Assembly (NCBI GenBank): GCA_035541215.1
Contig: DATKNV010000013.1
Coordinates: forward strand, 1 to 64,000
From: DASZHJ01 sp035541215
GTDB taxonomy: Bacteria; Pseudomonadota; Alphaproteobacteria; ATCC43930; CGMCC-115725
Length of the DNA stretch: 64,000 nt
Reading direction: 5' to 3'
Under the pieces are notes generated by a model. The model searched no databases. It was given only the letters and a program-made list of their open reading frames with translations, and had not been told where the DNA came from. A program made the position numbers and the translations under genes. This document shows, one piece after another, positions 25,315 through 34,355 of this stretch. How positions within the stretch are numbered: position 1 is the first letter of the stretch; every line of letters begins with the position of its first letter.

Positions 25315-26610
25315 TCACGTCAGTGCCTTCGGGTCGCGCTGGAATCGGCGGATGAATACGACCGATATCGAGACGTTGGCCGCCAGCATGATCAGTCCCG
25401 AGCAAATTGCGACCCAGAGCACTTGACCCACGGTGGAGACGCCGATCAGGAGCACCATGACGATTTGCGCCGAGAGCTCGAGGGGAATCCAAATGTGGGA
25501 TGGCGGGAACCACGCCCGGTTTGCGTTGAGCATCCAAGCCAGACCCACCAGCGATCCGATCGACGTGCTCAGCACCGCGAGCACGAGCTCGGCGGGCAGA
25601 TGGGCGTATTGCGGCCCCAGAATCCAAAGGACCGGCTGCGGCGCCATCGCGACGAGCGCGACCGGCGCCAGCACCAAGACCGCAAATCCCGCGAGAATCT
25701 GGAAACAAAGTCGGCCCACTCGTCGCGGATCCTGGCAGCGGGCGTAGCGCGGCACGATGACGTTTTGCATTGTCGCCATGAGCACGGCGAAGATGGCGCC
25801 GATGCGGGTGACCGCGCCGAGATCGGCGACGCCGCCGGAAGAGCCGAAAATGCTCAGCAGCCAAATACTGATCTGCGCCTGAAACACGTAATTCAGGCTG
25901 TTGGGGAATTGCCGGATCGCGACCGACTTCAGCTCGGCGGCGGCCGAGCGATCGCCCGGCGGGTTGCGGCTGACCTTCCCGCGCAGCCAGCGTGCGGTCG
26001 CCCAGTATTGCGCGCCCGATGCGACAACGATCGCGACTATTGCCGTCCCCACCCGCAATCCGAACGCCGCCGCCACCGCGGTCAGAGCGAGGCGCAATGC
26101 GCTGCCCGCGAGACTGAGGAGCTGAATGAAGCGCGTGGCACCGCTGAGGCGCGCGGCGACGAGATCGACGGAATTGAAGACGGCCAAGCCGCTGCCGGCG
26201 ACCAGGAGCACGGTGAGGGTCGCAGCCTCGCCGGCGCTCGCACCGTGTCTGCTCAGCAGCAATACGAACGCCAGCGCCGCTGGGATCAGGATCGATGCTC
26301 CCACGGCTCTCATGGTCGCGCGCGCGGCGTCCAGCACCTGGCCCAGGCGAATCGGGTCTTGCCAGACCCGCCCTCCGATGCCGACCGCCGCGCTCGCCAC
26401 GCCGCTATCGGCAAGGACGATCAGGGCGCCGAGCATGGAGTTTGCGATCGTATAGATCGCGTAATCCTGGACCGTGAGCAGGCGCACGATCACGACCCCC
26501 GTGACGAAGCCGATGAGCTGCGCCAATCCCTGAACGAAGCTGAATTCGACGAAGACGACGGCCCATCGGCGCAAGCGGCCGAATTCGTGGTGCTGCAGCA
26601 GACTGCGCAT
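25315..26610 (-). CDS. Wzx-type polysaccharide flippase
   Basis: 431 aa with 12 or so membrane helices and no large loop. The N-terminal FVQGLAQLIGFVTGVVIVRLL followed by DYAIYTIANSMLG is the MOP/PST exporter signature. It would flip undecaprenyl-PP-linked repeat units across the inner membrane. It lies between the Wzy-like gene and the row of glycosyltransferases on the same strand, with a 16-base gap from the stop of the next gene. Confidence 0.8.
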   Translation of the reverse strand: MRSLLQHHEFGRLRRWAVVFVEFSFVQGLAQLIGFVTGVVIVRLLTVQDYAIYTIANSMLGALIVLADSGVASAAVGIGGRVWQDPIRLGQVLDAARATMRAVGASILIPAALAFVLLLSRHGASAGEAATLTVLLVAGSGLAVFNSVDLVAARLSGATRFIQLLSLAGSALRLALTAVAAAFGLRVGTAIVAIVVASGAQYWATARWLRGKVSRNPPGDRSAAAELKSVAIRQFPNSLNYVFQAQISIWLLSIFGSSGGVADLGAVTRIGAIFAVLMATMQNVIVPRYARCQDPRRVGRLCFQILAGFAVLVLAPVALVAMAPQPVLWILGPQYAHLPAELVLAVLSTSIGSLVGLAWMLNANRAWFPPSHIWIPLELSAQIVMVLLIGVSTVGQVLWVAICSGLIMLAANVSISVVFIRRFQRDPKALT

Positions 26611-26626
26611 CGGGGAGCCACCCAAA

Positions 26627-27883
26627 TCAGCGACCGCTCGCGACCATGCGATTTCGCAAGGTCGCAATCAAGAGCCGCTCGCGATTCGCCCATGACATTT
26701 GCGCAGCCTTCACCAAAGCGGCCGCGCTCATCTCCGCGAGCCGGTCGCGGTCGCGCGCGAGCTCCGCGACGCGCGAGACGATCGCCTCCGCGTCGCGAAT
26801 CGGCACGATGAAGCCATCTACGCCGTCGGAAACCATCATTCCGGCGCCGCTATTGGGGGTCGCAATCACGGGCAAGCCCTCCGACATCGCCTCCGGGATC
26901 ACCAATGCCATGCCCTCGAAGAGCGAGGGGAAGACGAAAACGTCATGCGCGCTCATGATCTCGAGCACTCGCCTTTGCGGCACCGCCCCGAGCCACTCGT
27001 GGTGCTGCAGCTCTCTTTCGAGTGCGGGGCATTCGCTGTCGGATTTGGGCCCGACCAGCGTCAAGGTCGCCAAACCCTCGAGCCGATGCATGGCTTCGAA
27101 CAGGTAGGACACGCCCTTTCTTTGGCTCAGATGACCCACGTAGAGGACGCGCAGCCTCTCCTTAAGGGGCTTGCGCGCCAGCGCCTGCGGTCTCGGCGCG
27201 GGGGCTCCATAGGGAATCACGTCTATGCTCGCGCCGAAGCCCGGATGCTCGCGCAACGTTGCCCGCACGAAGTCGCTTGGCACGATGACGTGATCGGCCG
27301 CGGAGAGCTCCGCGTCCTTGCGCGCGTGCTTCTCGCCGCTGTCGCGGAGAACGTCGAGCGTCGGAGCCCATTCCGGCTTGAGCTCCCGCTCTTCCGACAG
27401 GATCCGCAACCCCGCCCGCCAGTAACCGATCGTCAATTCATAGATCCGGCGCATCCCCATCTCGGCGGCGGCCCGGAAGCTTTCGCCCGCGGAATGCTCG
27501 TAACCGTAGAAGGCGGAGGCGTCGGCGGCGCCCCGTCGAATGAGAGCGGCAACGCGCGCGTCGAGAGCTCGCGCGACCGCATCCATCGAGGCCCACCCGG
27601 TCTCGTGGCGAGTGAGCGAGGTCAGCCCCAGGCGCCGAGCCGCCTGGCGCACCAGCTCCCGTGCCGGAAAGGTTCGAATCCGGCGGGGATCGACGCCCTC
27701 GAAGACCCGGCGTTCCAGCTCCGAGCGAATGCCGGCCGGCAGCATTCCCATGATGCGGGACCCGCGACTGAGCGCGATCGTCGTGCAGAAGAGCGCCAGC
27801 ATGTCCTCGCGCTGAAGCGCCAGCAGGTCCGCGAGCACGTTCTGGTTGTTGCCGGGATAAGCGAGCAGGACGCTCGGCTGCAT
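26627..27883 (-). CDS. Glycosyltransferase family 4
   Basis: 418 aa. GT-B fold with an extended N-terminal acceptor domain (about 210 residues), linker IDVIPYGAPAPRP, donor domain LRVLYVGHLSQRKGV, TLVGPKSD and FPSLFEGMALVIPEAMSEG with the E-x7-E motif. It is a cytoplasmic EPS repeat-unit enzyme. Its ATG at 27883 lies three bases after the stop of the next upstream gene, so it is in one operon with the genes at 27887-33633. Confidence 0.85.
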   Translation of the reverse strand: MQPSVLLAYPGNNQNVLADLLALQREDMLALFCTTIALSRGSRIMGMLPAGIRSELERRVFEGVDPRRIRTFPARELVRQAARRLGLTSLTRHETGWASMDAVARALDARVAALIRRGAADASAFYGYEHSAGESFRAAAEMGMRRIYELTIGYWRAGLRILSEERELKPEWAPTLDVLRDSGEKHARKDAELSAADHVIVPSDFVRATLREHPGFGASIDVIPYGAPAPRPQALARKPLKERLRVLYVGHLSQRKGVSYLFEAMHRLEGLATLTLVGPKSDSECPALERELQHHEWLGAVPQRRVLEIMSAHDVFVFPSLFEGMALVIPEAMSEGLPVIATPNSGAGMMVSDGVDGFIVPIRDAEAIVSRVAELARDRDRLAEMSAAALVKAAQMSWANRERLLIATLRNRMVASGR

Positions 27884-27886
27884 CGC

Positions 27887-29107
27887 CTAAGCCTCCGGGC
27901 CGAGCGTGGCCGCAAGGGCGGCCCGGAGTCCGGCGATGTCCTCGGCGAAGCTCCATCCCGCGAGGATCGAGCGGGATTGGAGCCCCATGCGAGCGGCCCG
28001 GTCGCGATCCCGCAGGATCTCTCCGAGAGCGTCCGCGAGCGCCCTCGCGTCTCCCGCGGGATAGACGAACCCGTTGATGCCGGTTCTCACCAAATCCCGC
28101 GCGCACCCGACGCGGTCGCTGACCACGATCGGCCTGCCGACCGCCATCACCTCGTTCACGACGAGGCCCCAGGGCTCGCTCGTGGACGGCAGCACGAATG
28201 CGTCGCAGAGATCGTAGAGCGCCGGCAGCTCCGTCTGATTGCGGAAGCCGAGAAAGCGCACGTCGCTCAGTCCCTTGGCACGCGCTTCGGCCTCGAGGCC
28301 GGCGCGCAGCGCGCCGTCTCCCACGAACAGGAGATAGGGTCTCGCCTCCGCGCGGGATTGCGGGACCAGATGCTCGTAAGCGCGCAGCAGCTCGTCCGGG
28401 CGCTTGCGCGCCTCGAATTTGGAAGCGTAGAGCACGACCGGGCGGCCGGGGTCGAGATCAAGTGCGCGGCGGCGCTCCTCGCGCGAGGGCGCGGCCGCGC
28501 GGGCCCGCTCGGCGAAGAATTCGTTGTCGACGCAATAGGGCATCCAGAAAATTCGCTCGGCCGCGATGCCGTGCGCGAGATAGTAGCTGCGATTGGCGCT
28601 GCCGATCGCGAGGAACCCATCGACGATCCCGGAGAGCGACCGAAAGAAGAGCCGCTTCGCCTGCCGACGAAACCGCGAGCGCTCGGCGCTGAAAGCGGTC
28701 GCTTCGTCCCGCAACAGGACCTTGAGGCCGGATGCCTTGGCGCAGAGCATCGCGGCCCAATTCACGCACCGCGCATATCCATGCACCCAGAGCGCGTCGA
28801 AGTTTCGCCGCCGGAGCCGTCTTGCGAATCCCCAGCTCACGGGCCGCTGCGCCGTCACGGGACCGTGGCGCCAGAGACCGGGAAGAAACTCGTATCGATA
28901 GCCCTCGAGCAGCGGCACGTCCCATCGAAGCGTATGCCCGAAGCCTCGATCGGCATAGGGTCCGAGGGAAAGGTCCGACTGGAAGAGCACCGTCAAGTCG
29001 ATGTCGGGCTGCGCTGCGATCTGCCTCAGCATCGGCGCCTGGTATTGGATCGGATGGCTTACGAGATAGGCCACCCTCCACTTCTGCCGCGAGCTTCTTT
29101 CCGGCAT
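27887..29107 (-). CDS. Glycosyltransferase family 4
   Basis: 406 aa from ATG 29107. The N-terminal VAYLVSHPIQYQAPMLR is characteristic of a GT4 subgroup in EPS clusters. The donor domain shows VVLYASKFEARKRPDEL, LLFVGDGALR and LPSTSEPWGLVVNEVMAVG. Gaps are 4 bases to the upstream gene and 3 bases to the downstream one, implying co-translation. The sugar specificity is unknown. Confidence 0.85.
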   Translation of the reverse strand: MPERSSRQKWRVAYLVSHPIQYQAPMLRQIAAQPDIDLTVLFQSDLSLGPYADRGFGHTLRWDVPLLEGYRYEFLPGLWRHGPVTAQRPVSWGFARRLRRRNFDALWVHGYARCVNWAAMLCAKASGLKVLLRDEATAFSAERSRFRRQAKRLFFRSLSGIVDGFLAIGSANRSYYLAHGIAAERIFWMPYCVDNEFFAERARAAAPSREERRRALDLDPGRPVVLYASKFEARKRPDELLRAYEHLVPQSRAEARPYLLFVGDGALRAGLEAEARAKGLSDVRFLGFRNQTELPALYDLCDAFVLPSTSEPWGLVVNEVMAVGRPIVVSDRVGCARDLVRTGINGFVYPAGDARALADALGEILRDRDRAARMGLQSRSILAGWSFAEDIAGLRAALAATLGPEA

Positions 29108-29111
29108 CGGC

Positions 29112-30278
29112 CTACTCCAGCACCGGCAAAAGTTTCTCGCAGGCGGCCCTCGCGTACATCCCTTCATATTCCGCGGCGAGCCCCTGCCAGCTGAAACGCG
29201 CGCGTACCAGCGCCCCTCCCCGCCGCCCCATCTCCGCGGCCGCCTCCGGATGAGAAATGAGGTATCGCAGGTGGGTCGTGAAATCCGCGGCAGTGGGTGG
29301 CGCCGTCAGGCCGGCCCCTGCCTCTCGAATCTCCCTCCATATGTTGACGCGATCGGATATCACCACGGGAATTCCGCACGCGGCGGCCTCGACGACGGAG
29401 AGGCCGAAATTCTCGCTTTGAGAGGGCAGCAGGAAGACGTCGCTGCCGGCGAGCACCGCGCGCTTTTCCTCGCCCGCGATCATGCCCGTGAGCAAAGCCC
29501 GCTTGGTGAGATCGCGCTCGCGGATCAGTGCCTCGGCATCGCTCCGAACGCCATCGTCGGGCCCGGCGATGAGCAAGAAGAGATCGTCGCGCCCTCGCGC
29601 GGCCTCCGCGAATGCCTCGATGACGACGTCGACCCCCTTTTTCCGGCTCAACCGCCCCAGGAACAGGACGACCTTCCGGTCCCCGATCTTCGGGTAAAGG
29701 GCGCGCAGGGCGGAGCGCGAGGGAAGCCGCTCGAGCTCCTCGAGGTCGACGCCTATCGGAATGATGGCGCCGCGAGAATTCCGAGCCCGCGCGCGCGCGA
29801 GCCGCCATTCCTCCTCCGCCGTGTAGTGCAATCCGGCCGCCCGTCGCAGAACGCGGTTTTGAAACAGGATGTCGACGACCGATTTGCGCCAGCGGTGTCG
29901 ATCGTAGATGTAGGGATCGAGCGTACCGTGCGGCTCGACGATGTACGGCCTGTCATGGCACCAGCAGTAATGCGCGCAGACCCAGTCGTGAAACAAGTAG
30001 AGGGAGTGAAGGTGCACCACATCGGCTTCGCGCACGACTTCGGCGAGCCGGCGCCGCAACCCCCAGGAGGTCCCGAAGAAGGCGGGCCAGCTTCCGGGAT
30101 AGACCTCGATCTCGACCCCCGGCGTACGCGCCATCTCGCCCGGTGCAAATCCGCGATCCGTCGCGACGATCCGCACCTCGTGCCCGCGGTGCGCCATGAC
30201 CTCCGCGAGCCCCAGACACGCGACGGCGGGGCCTCCCTTTCTGCGGTCGAGATCCGCGAGGGCGTGCAAGATTCTCAT
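29112..30278 (-). CDS. Glycosyltransferase family 4
   Basis: 388 aa from ATG 30278 (an ATG at 30308 would add ten Gly/Pro-rich residues). The N terminus ILHALADLDRRKGGPAVA is a G-G-P loop typical of GT4. The donor domain has VVLFLGRLSRKKGVDVV, LLIAGPDDG and LLPSQSENFGLSVVEAAACG. It is a cytoplasmic enzyme of the EPS operon. It follows the O-antigen-ligase-like gene by about 48 bases. Confidence 0.85.
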   Translation of the reverse strand: MRILHALADLDRRKGGPAVACLGLAEVMAHRGHEVRIVATDRGFAPGEMARTPGVEIEVYPGSWPAFFGTSWGLRRRLAEVVREADVVHLHSLYLFHDWVCAHYCWCHDRPYIVEPHGTLDPYIYDRHRWRKSVVDILFQNRVLRRAAGLHYTAEEEWRLARARARNSRGAIIPIGVDLEELERLPSRSALRALYPKIGDRKVVLFLGRLSRKKGVDVVIEAFAEAARGRDDLFLLIAGPDDGVRSDAEALIRERDLTKRALLTGMIAGEEKRAVLAGSDVFLLPSQSENFGLSVVEAAACGIPVVISDRVNIWREIREAGAGLTAPPTAADFTTHLRYLISHPEAAAEMGRRGGALVRARFSWQGLAAEYEGMYARAACEKLLPVLE

Positions 30279-30326
30279 CCCAAGGATCCCGGGTCCCGGC
30301 CATTCCATCCGGCAAGGCCGATCGGC

Positions 30327-31772
30327 TCAAGCATTGGAGCTCGTACGGACCGATTGCGCGACGGCCATCCCCAGGAGCGCCGCGTAGAGCGTCGCGACGC
30401 CCGGCATCTCCAGGCTGAAATCCACGGCGGAATGGACCGCCGCCAGCACCGATGCGCCGACGCCGACGCAAGCGAAGATCGCATTCCGCCGTCGCCCGAT
30501 GACACCGAGGCCGCAACGTACCGTCAGCGCCGCAGGGATCGCGAAAAAAAGCAGCACCATCGGAATCCCGAGCTCGAGCATGGCTTGCAGATATTCGTCA
30601 TGCGCGTACTCCACGCGCTTCGTCTCCGACTGCGATTGATGGGCCGGAAAGACGTACTCGAAGGTTCCTAGACCCGTTCCCAGGACCGAGTGCTCCCGGA
30701 TTGCCGCAACCGTCCCGGCATAGATTTCGGCGCGACCGATCGCGTCCTCGTTGCTACCGCCCAATCGCTCGAGCGCGCCGCTCCCGGCGACGACGATCAT
30801 GACGGCCGCGCCAGCGGAGGCGAGCGCCGTCATCGGCCAGCGCCAGGGACCGCGCAAGGACGGCGCGCACAGCGCCGCCACGACCAATGCAGCGACGCCG
30901 CAGAGCGTCGCGATCATGCCGCCGCGGGAATGCGTGAGCAGCAGCGCCGAGGCCGTCAGCGTCGAGCCGAGCAGCGGCCAGATACCGTGCCGCAGCGCGG
31001 CCTCGACCGAGGAATGGAAGAGCGTACGCCACGTCCGCGCGTCGATGCGCTCGGCGAGAATCTGCGCCATCACGCCGACATTCGCGACGAGGCAGAGTCC
31101 CAGGAACGTCGCGAATGAATTGCGATTTACGAAGCTTCCCGTGAGGTCCTCAGTGTAGGCGGTCTTCCGATACCAGAGGACGTATTCATTGCCGGAGAAG
31201 TAGGCCGCCAGGCCGTAAAGCGCATATCCCGCCCCGATGAAGGCAACCGCCCGCAGCACCGCCTGGGCCCCCTGGCTGCGCCGTCCCACGGCCCAGGCCA
31301 CCAGAAAGACCGCCGCATAAGTCAACAAGCGCAAGAGGTGCCCAAGGGAGCGCTCGCGCGCGAGGCTGATGGAGCGCTCCACGGGCGCGCCCAGGGCGCG
31401 CGCCGCCTGGTCCCAAAGCGCCGCATTCCAATCCGCGAACATCGCCGGGAACTGCTGGAGCACGATCCAGGCGGTGACGAAGGCGGCCATGATCGCCGGC
31501 AGGCGCAGGACTCGCAGCTGCTCCCTCGGAGCGGGATCGGCGAGCTCGCCCGCGAAGGCGAGAATCAGCAGCACGCCGCTCGAAATTCCGAGCACGGACC
31601 ATGCCGTGGCGTTCACCGACGCCAGCGGCAACGGTGCCAATCCCAGAACGAGGAGCAGGCCTCCGCGAAGCACGAGCCGCAAGGAATGGCCCGAGCCTCG
31701 CGCATTCTCGGCTCGACGATCCGATGCCATGACCCCCGGGGTCGTCATCGCCGGATGCTCGGGAACCGCCAT
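30327..31772 (-). CDS. O-antigen ligase/polymerase-like membrane protein
   Basis: 481 aa with about 12 membrane segments. The periplasmic loop carries SFVNRNSFATFLGLCL and LTHSRGGMIATL, and later the conserved H of EYAHDEYLQAMLELG, the hallmark segment of the O-antigen ligase superfamily (Wzy_C). This is the more canonical of the two such proteins in the locus, so one may polymerise and the other ligate or finish the chain. Six bases separate its ATG from the stop of the GT2 gene upstream. Confidence 0.8.
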   Translation of the reverse strand: MAVPEHPAMTTPGVMASDRRAENARGSGHSLRLVLRGGLLLVLGLAPLPLASVNATAWSVLGISSGVLLILAFAGELADPAPREQLRVLRLPAIMAAFVTAWIVLQQFPAMFADWNAALWDQAARALGAPVERSISLARERSLGHLLRLLTYAAVFLVAWAVGRRSQGAQAVLRAVAFIGAGYALYGLAAYFSGNEYVLWYRKTAYTEDLTGSFVNRNSFATFLGLCLVANVGVMAQILAERIDARTWRTLFHSSVEAALRHGIWPLLGSTLTASALLLTHSRGGMIATLCGVAALVVAALCAPSLRGPWRWPMTALASAGAAVMIVVAGSGALERLGGSNEDAIGRAEIYAGTVAAIREHSVLGTGLGTFEYVFPAHQSQSETKRVEYAHDEYLQAMLELGIPMVLLFFAIPAALTVRCGLGVIGRRRNAIFACVGVGASVLAAVHSAVDFSLEMPGVATLYAALLGMAVAQSVRTSSNA

Positions 31773-31778
31773 TGCGGC

Positions 31779-32564
31779 TCAGCGCGGCTCGTGGTTCACG
31801 AGGCGATCCTCGATCAGGTAGAGCGAGAGCAATAGCTCGGCGACCACTCTCTGATAGGTGTAGTACCAGCCCGCCGGACCCGCCAGGAGCATGCGCTTCG
31901 CGAAGAGGCAATAGAGAAGGACCGCAATCGGCGCGAGGACGCGCCGCAAGCGGATTCGGTCGGCACGGCCGAGCTCTCGCGCGGAAGAAGCGAGCAGCTT
32001 GTCGCGCTCGAGCCTCGCATAGGCGTCCTGCGCCCCGACCCAGCGCGTCAGGGATTTGCGGTCGTCATGATCGACCAGGTGGCGCAGCGATCGCACGCGA
32101 CCGGAGACGGAGAGGCGCTGCGTGTGCCCGTCCTGTACGTAGCTCGCCTGCGTCGGCCGGAAGAGGACGATACGCGGAGGATAAATCGAGCGGGGTAGCG
32201 GGTGGCCAAGGACGCAATAGCGAAACGCCGCCTCGTATCCCGCGGTGTCCGGCTCGGGGACGAGGCCTTCGATCTCCCGGACCAATTCGCCGGAAACGAT
32301 GTAATCGGCATCGAGACCCAATACCCAGGACGTCGAGATGGAGGTCGCGTTCAGGGCATAGCGCCATTGCTCCGCATGCTCACGGAACGGGTGCTGAAAA
32401 ACCCGCACGGAGGGAAATCGCCGCAGTATCTCCAGCGTCCCATCGTCGCTGCCGCTATCGACCACGACGATGTCCTTGGCCCATCCGAGACGTTCGAGCG
32501 TGCGCCCGATGTTCGGTTCCTCGTTGCGGGTGAGGATCACGGGCGTGATGTCATCGAGCCGCAA
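31779..32564 (-). CDS. Glycosyltransferase family 2 (WaaE/KdtX-like)
   Basis: 261 aa. GT-A fold with VILTRNEEPNIGRTL, VVDSGSDDGTLEI and the metal-binding WVLGLDADYIVSGEL. The start is TTG 32564, supported by GGGGAGG about 6 bases upstream, and the gene overlaps the upstream GT9 gene by 14 bases. The C-terminal 60 residues contain a membrane-associated hydrophobic patch. Related proteins add glucose to lipid A-core or build EPS; here it sits inside the EPS operon. Confidence 0.8.
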   Translation of the reverse strand: MRLDDITPVILTRNEEPNIGRTLERLGWAKDIVVVDSGSDDGTLEILRRFPSVRVFQHPFREHAEQWRYALNATSISTSWVLGLDADYIVSGELVREIEGLVPEPDTAGYEAAFRYCVLGHPLPRSIYPPRIVLFRPTQASYVQDGHTQRLSVSGRVRSLRHLVDHDDRKSLTRWVGAQDAYARLERDKLLASSARELGRADRIRLRRVLAPIAVLLYCLFAKRMLLAGPAGWYYTYQRVVAELLLSLYLIEDRLVNHEPR

Positions 32565-33633
32565 GATTCGCCTCCCCGCTCACGGACTGTCGTTGGCCCC
32601 TTTGCTCCAGCGCACGCAATACGGATGCGGCGACGATGGAAGGCGCTATCGATTCCATCCCGCTCGTAGGCGTGCTGGGCCGGTGCACGACATGATCCCT
32701 GCCAAAGGGATACCATCTCCCCGGCGCGTCCTTGTTGCTGAAGACGGCGACGCAGCGGGTGCCGACCGCGGCTGCCAAATGCATGGGGCCGCTGTCGTGA
32801 CACATCAGGAGCTCGGCGCGCCGAACCGCGGCCGCGCTCAGGCGCGGCGAGAGCCGTCCGCAGAGATTGAGTACGGGACCTCCCCAGTGCTCCGCGATCT
32901 GCTGCGAGCGCTCGCGATCCTCCGCGGCTCCAAGCAGCATCAGGCGCAGGTCCGGGCGCGCAAGGAGGTCCAGGACCTGCCGCCAGTTGGAATCCCCCCA
33001 ATCGTTGATGGGCTGCTTGGTCCCTACGCTCAGGCCGACCATCGACATGTCGCGCGCGCCACGCGGCGTCGCCTCCTCGACGATGCGATCGGCCTCCAGC
33101 CGCTCCGCATGCGAGAGGGCAAGATCCCAGCTTCGCGGATCGTCGCAATCGATCGTGCCGAGCGGCGCCAAGCAGCGCGCCAATCGCTCTGCCTCCCGCT
33201 CGCACAAGCCCTCGTCGGATTCCACGGCCCGGGGCCGGCGCAAGTCTCGTGCAAACGGAAAGCCCACCGAGCCTCGAACGCCGCAGAGACGGAAGAACAT
33301 GTAATCACGCCATACCGCGAGAGCGCTCGGCCGATCCACGAGGTAGACGAGACGGTCGGGCGCCTCCGCCCGAATCTTCCGAGCGAGAGCGCCGATCTCC
33401 CGGATATCGTGGCTGCCGGCGCGAAACTCGACGTATCGATCGACGAGTCCGGTTCCCTGCAAGACGCTCGAGGCCGCAGCCGCCCTGCGCTCGACGGGCG
33501 CGTTGGTCAGCAGCACGATCTCGGCGGAAGGGTGCCGTCCGCGCAGGAAATGCAAGCATGGCAGCGCCACCACGAAATCCCCGATGCTGCCGAGCCGAAA
33601 AATCAAGAGCCGCTCGATCCCCGCGCTAGGCAT
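32551..33633 (-). CDS. Glycosyltransferase family 9 (heptosyltransferase-like)
   Basis: 360 aa from ATG 33633. The N terminus LLIFRLGSIGDFVVALP is the GT9 acceptor-loop motif (RLGSIGD), and the C-terminal donor motif CHDSGPMHLAAAVG is diagnostic. Heptosyltransferases act on LPS core, but GT9 members also occur in EPS loci. The 14-base overlap with the GT2 gene points to translational coupling. Confidence 0.85.
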   Translation of the reverse strand: MPSAGIERLLIFRLGSIGDFVVALPCLHFLRGRHPSAEIVLLTNAPVERRAAAASSVLQGTGLVDRYVEFRAGSHDIREIGALARKIRAEAPDRLVYLVDRPSALAVWRDYMFFRLCGVRGSVGFPFARDLRRPRAVESDEGLCEREAERLARCLAPLGTIDCDDPRSWDLALSHAERLEADRIVEEATPRGARDMSMVGLSVGTKQPINDWGDSNWRQVLDLLARPDLRLMLLGAAEDRERSQQIAEHWGGPVLNLCGRLSPRLSAAAVRRAELLMCHDSGPMHLAAAVGTRCVAVFSNKDAPGRWYPFGRDHVVHRPSTPTSGMESIAPSIVAASVLRALEQRGQRQSVSGEANLAAR

Positions 33634-33686
33634 CGGATCGCTCCATGCCGCCCGAGCCCGGTCGAAGCGGTGAGTGCGATTTGAGA

Positions 33687-34346
33687 CTATCGACTCTTGG
33701 CAAGCTCCGCCTCGAATCTTAGGAGCTCGTCCGGGCTGGAGGCGAGCAGGATGCGCGCGATCCGCGCGGCACCGCGCGCGGTCACGATCCGGACCAAGGA
33801 AGAGACCGAGCGCTGCGCCTCGAGCCGAAACTGACCCTTCATGAGCTCCCTGCCCTCCTCGTCGAGCCGGTGAAAGAGGTCGATTCCTAGGCCGCAGCGC
33901 CAAGTTACGAGCGACGGCGACCACGGCGTCGCCAGGATCGAAGCCTCGAGCGCAGCGGCGGCGCGGCGCCCGTCCCCGCGGGCGAGCTCGGCGGAGGCGA
34001 GGCCGGCCCACGCGGCTCCGTCGCCGGGCACTCGCGAGACGTAGGCGCGAAATTCCTCCGCCGCACGGGAAATCAGGGCCGCTCTGTCGCTCTCAGGGAT
34101 CGACGCGCCGTCGGCGGCGCTGAGCAAGGCGAAGGCGAGATCGATCCGCTCCGAATCGGACCAGGCGGCCTCGCGCAGCAGCCGGGCGGCACCCTCGGGT
34201 GTGACGCGCCGTTCGGTCGCAGGCCCGAGCCGCTCGTCGAAGGCCGATTTGTGGAACGCGCTCACGGCGATCGGCGCACCGAGCGCGATGACTGCGACGG
34301 ACAGCGACAGTTCGATCAGTGCAAGCCTGGACACCCGCAGCGCCAT
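33687..34346 (-). CDS. Membrane-anchored helical-repeat protein, 219 aa
   Basis: An N-terminal hydrophobic segment (about residues 8-28) anchors a soluble domain rich in Ala/Arg/Glu helices. The middle (AAEEFRAYVSRVPGDGAAWAG then ASAELARGDGRRAAAALEAS) reads as TPR-like repeats. It lies 9 bases after the Wzc-type kinase gene, in the same direction. Small TPR proteins in this position often help polymer export or chain-length control; that role is inference. Confidence 0.5.
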   Translation of the reverse strand: MALRVSRLALIELSLSVAVIALGAPIAVSAFHKSAFDERLGPATERRVTPEGAARLLREAAWSDSERIDLAFALLSAADGASIPESDRAALISRAAEEFRAYVSRVPGDGAAWAGLASAELARGDGRRAAAALEASILATPWSPSLVTWRCGLGIDLFHRLDEEGRELMKGQFRLEAQRSVSSLVRIVTARGAARIARILLASSPDELLRFEAELAKSR

Positions 34347-34355
34347 CGCCCGACT

